A stretch of 7,174 nt of DNA. Source: Cytophagia bacterium. Its GTDB lineage: Bacteria > Bacteroidota > Bacteroidia > UBA7662. The notes beneath the pieces were generated by a model. That model was not told the DNA's origin, searched no databases, and saw nothing but the letters and a program-made list of their open reading frames with translations. Made by a program: the position numbers and the translations under genes. The stretch is from assembly GCA_009926405.1 (NCBI GenBank), contig RFOZ01000057.1:1-7174 (forward strand), written 5' to 3'. Positions 5,700 to 7,174 of the stretch are shown in pieces (position 1 is the stretch's first letter; each line of letters opens with the position of its first letter).

Positions 5700-7174
5700 A
5701 TGCGATTCATCCTATCCCTCTCGTTCTGGTGCTTTGCGATGCTGAGTGTGCAGGCACAGCCGATCGTTGAACGGCCTTCGATCCCTGTACGAATCAGTGG
5801 GCGGGTTGTCGATTCCGTCACGGGGGAGGGTTTGGCTGGGGTGAATGTTTTGGTTCTTTCCCTGAGGGACAGCACCCGAAGCTGGGGGGGTAGCACCGGC
5901 CTCCAGGGTGGTTTTGAGGTTAACCTACCCCGGCAGGGTGGCTACAGGCTGCGCATCACCTACATCGGTTACAGGACTTGGCAAAGAATGGTCCGTTTAA
6001 CAGGAGATACTGCCTTGGGGTCCCTGCGTTTGGTTCCTTCTTTGACTGAATTGGGGGAGGTCGAAATTCAAGAAACGGCACGCCGGGTGGAGCAACGCGG
6101 TGATACCACCGAAATCAATGCTTCTTCTTATCGAACGGCTCCCGATGCGGATGCTGAGCAACTAATTCGGAAAATGCCCGGCATCACCGTGGAGAATGGT
6201 CAACTCAAAGCCCAAGGCGAAGAGGTAAAAAGGGTTTTGTTGGACGGGCAGGAATACTTTGGGAACGATGCCACGGCGGCTCTTCGCAATTTGCCGGCCG
6301 AGGTTATTGAAAAAGTTCAGTTGATCGATCGCCAAAGCGATCAGGCTCAGTTTACCGGAATCAACGACGGTAACACCGAAAAAACACTCAACCTAATCAC
6401 CCGTACGGGCCTAAACAACAGCCGTTTTGGTAAAATTTATTCCGGAGTTGGGGAGTTTACCGGGAGTGAAGCCCAACGCTCCGAACAGGCTTTTGATAAC
6501 CTGGTTTTAAAAGACGGTACTGCTTCCGATTTTTGGACACCAACCAATGGTAGGCGATGGATGGGCGGAGGGAATGCTACGTATTTCAAGGGAAAACGCA
6601 GGCTAAGTGCAGCCTTGTTGTTAAATAACATTAATCAGCAGAATTTTTCGGGTGCGGAATTGAGTGGTTTGCTCGGTGGTGGTTCCAACCTGGGCGGTTC
6701 TGCGATGGGTGGAATGCGTGGAGGTGGACGGGGTATGCCCGATCCCGGCTCCTCGCTCCTCAATCCTAGCCAAAGAGGTTTGACCACTACCTTGAGTTCA
6801 GCCCTCAATTACAGCGATCAATGGGCGGGAACCTGGAAATTAAACAGTTCTCTTTTGTTGACCCGAACGGTGAACGAACAGAACTCGGCTTCTCTACGAA
6901 CTTGGTTTAGTATCCCCGGCTTTAGCCAAAGCGATAGCAGCCGTCAAATTCAAGACAACCTTCAGAGCCGATGGACCGCTCGATTGGAATGGAATCCTGA
7001 TAGCAATCGTTCCATGATTTGGACGCCTCGCTTTAGTTATGCGGCCCGTTTAGGGCAATTGGCTTCGGTCGTATCCATCGACAGCGGATACACGGATGGC
7101 AACCAGCCCGGAACATGGGTAAGCCGCAAATTATCTCAAAATGTGTTGACGAACCGTACCGAGAACCTTCAGCC
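5700..7174 (+). CDS. TonB-dependent-receptor-like outer membrane beta-barrel protein (3' partial)
   Basis: The first 491 codons of a large outer membrane protein; the frame stays open to the window edge. A signal peptide (1-20, ending SVQAQ) is followed by a carboxypeptidase-regulatory-like beta-sandwich (about 30-112: ISGRVVDSVTGEGLAGVNV, then YIGYRTWQ). A plug-like domain follows (about 118-236), with GDTTEINASSY (134-144), DAEQLIRKMPGI (151-162), VLLDGQEYFG (179-188) and a strand ending LNLITR. From about 240 amphipathic barrel strands begin. A Gly/Met-rich segment (326-346) lies in the predicted second surface loop, typical of this family. A segment of about 35 residues (251-287) sits in the predicted first surface loop. 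ATG 5700 places the signal peptide cleanly; GTG 5676 is an unlikely alternative. It is divergent from ccmE. No SusD partner is visible and the substrate is unknown. Such proteins are annotated as TonB-dependent receptors or outer membrane beta-barrel family proteins. Confidence 0.92.
   Translation, partial: MRFILSLSFWCFAMLSVQAQPIVERPSIPVRISGRVVDSVTGEGLAGVNVLVLSLRDSTRSWGGSTGLQGGFEVNLPRQGGYRLRITYIGYRTWQRMVRLTGDTALGSLRLVPSLTELGEVEIQETARRVEQRGDTTEINASSYRTAPDADAEQLIRKMPGITVENGQLKAQGEEVKRVLLDGQEYFGNDATAALRNLPAEVIEKVQLIDRQSDQAQFTGINDGNTEKTLNLITRTGLNNSRFGKIYSGVGEFTGSEAQRSEQAFDNLVLKDGTASDFWTPTNGRRWMGGGNATYFKGKRRLSAALLLNNINQQNFSGAELSGLLGGGSNLGGSAMGGMRGGGRGMPDPGSSLLNPSQRGLTTTLSSALNYSDQWAGTWKLNSSLLLTRTVNEQNSASLRTWFSIPGFSQSDSSRQIQDNLQSRWTARLEWNPDSNRSMIWTPRFSYAARLGQLASVVSIDSGYTDGNQPGTWVSRKLSQNVLTNRTENLQ

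Noticed and set aside
6326..6341. Inverted repeat GATCGC-caaa-GCGATC
   Set aside because: Six-base arms inside the plug-domain coding sequence with no T-run; likely codon coincidence, not a terminator or operator.
1..7174. Mobile elements, CRISPR, tRNA/rRNA genes, toxin-antitoxin or defence modules
   Set aside because: No direct repeat array, transposase motif, tRNA-like fold or known defence domain was seen; all coding space is taken by seven recognisable proteins.

Overview
The window looks like chromosomal core DNA from a member of the Bacteroidota, probably class Bacteroidia. The evidence is a SusC/OMP-type outer membrane protein with a carboxypeptidase-regulatory-like N-terminal domain and a Gly-rich loop, a CcmE of the CxxxY type, a DUF2520 protein next to a UbiA-family prenyltransferase and Maf, and a lack of Shine-Dalgarno sequences ahead of every gene. 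Base composition appears balanced. No closer taxonomic placement can be made from the sequence alone. The coding density is very high: the only non-coding stretch of any size is 88 bases (5612-5699), and no gene-free stretch reaches 300 bases.

Layout. Left edge (1-413, plus strand): the C-terminal ATPase domain of a sensor histidine kinase whose 5' part lies outside the window. Centre (5611 down to 380, minus strand): one compact five-gene run, ccmE - ccmF - DUF2520 protein - UbiA-family prenyltransferase - maf. Gaps are 15 nt or less, or genes overlap, so it very likely forms one transcript. Right edge (5700-7174, plus strand): the first 491 codons of a TonB-receptor-like outer membrane beta-barrel protein, divergent from ccmE and cut by the window end.

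How the genes relate. CcmE and CcmF are the heme chaperone and heme lyase of cytochrome c maturation (System I) and act on the periplasmic face of the inner membrane. The DUF2520/UbiA/Maf trio is a housekeeping set commonly found together in Bacteroidota: a Rossmann protein of unknown substrate, a membrane prenyltransferase, and a nucleotide pyrophosphatase. Here the two modules are joined. No KdsC-type HAD phosphatase is present between the DUF2520 and UbiA genes, where I would expect one from other Bacteroidota. The kinase and the outer membrane protein are probably unrelated neighbours.

I do not see a new defence, mobile or secretion system. The points of most interest are small: the Cys-for-His heme ligand in CcmE, two in-frame stop/start junctions with non-ATG starts, a changed second Asp motif in the UbiA protein, an extra segment in the first predicted surface loop of the outer membrane protein, and a G8/C8 tract inside ccmF.
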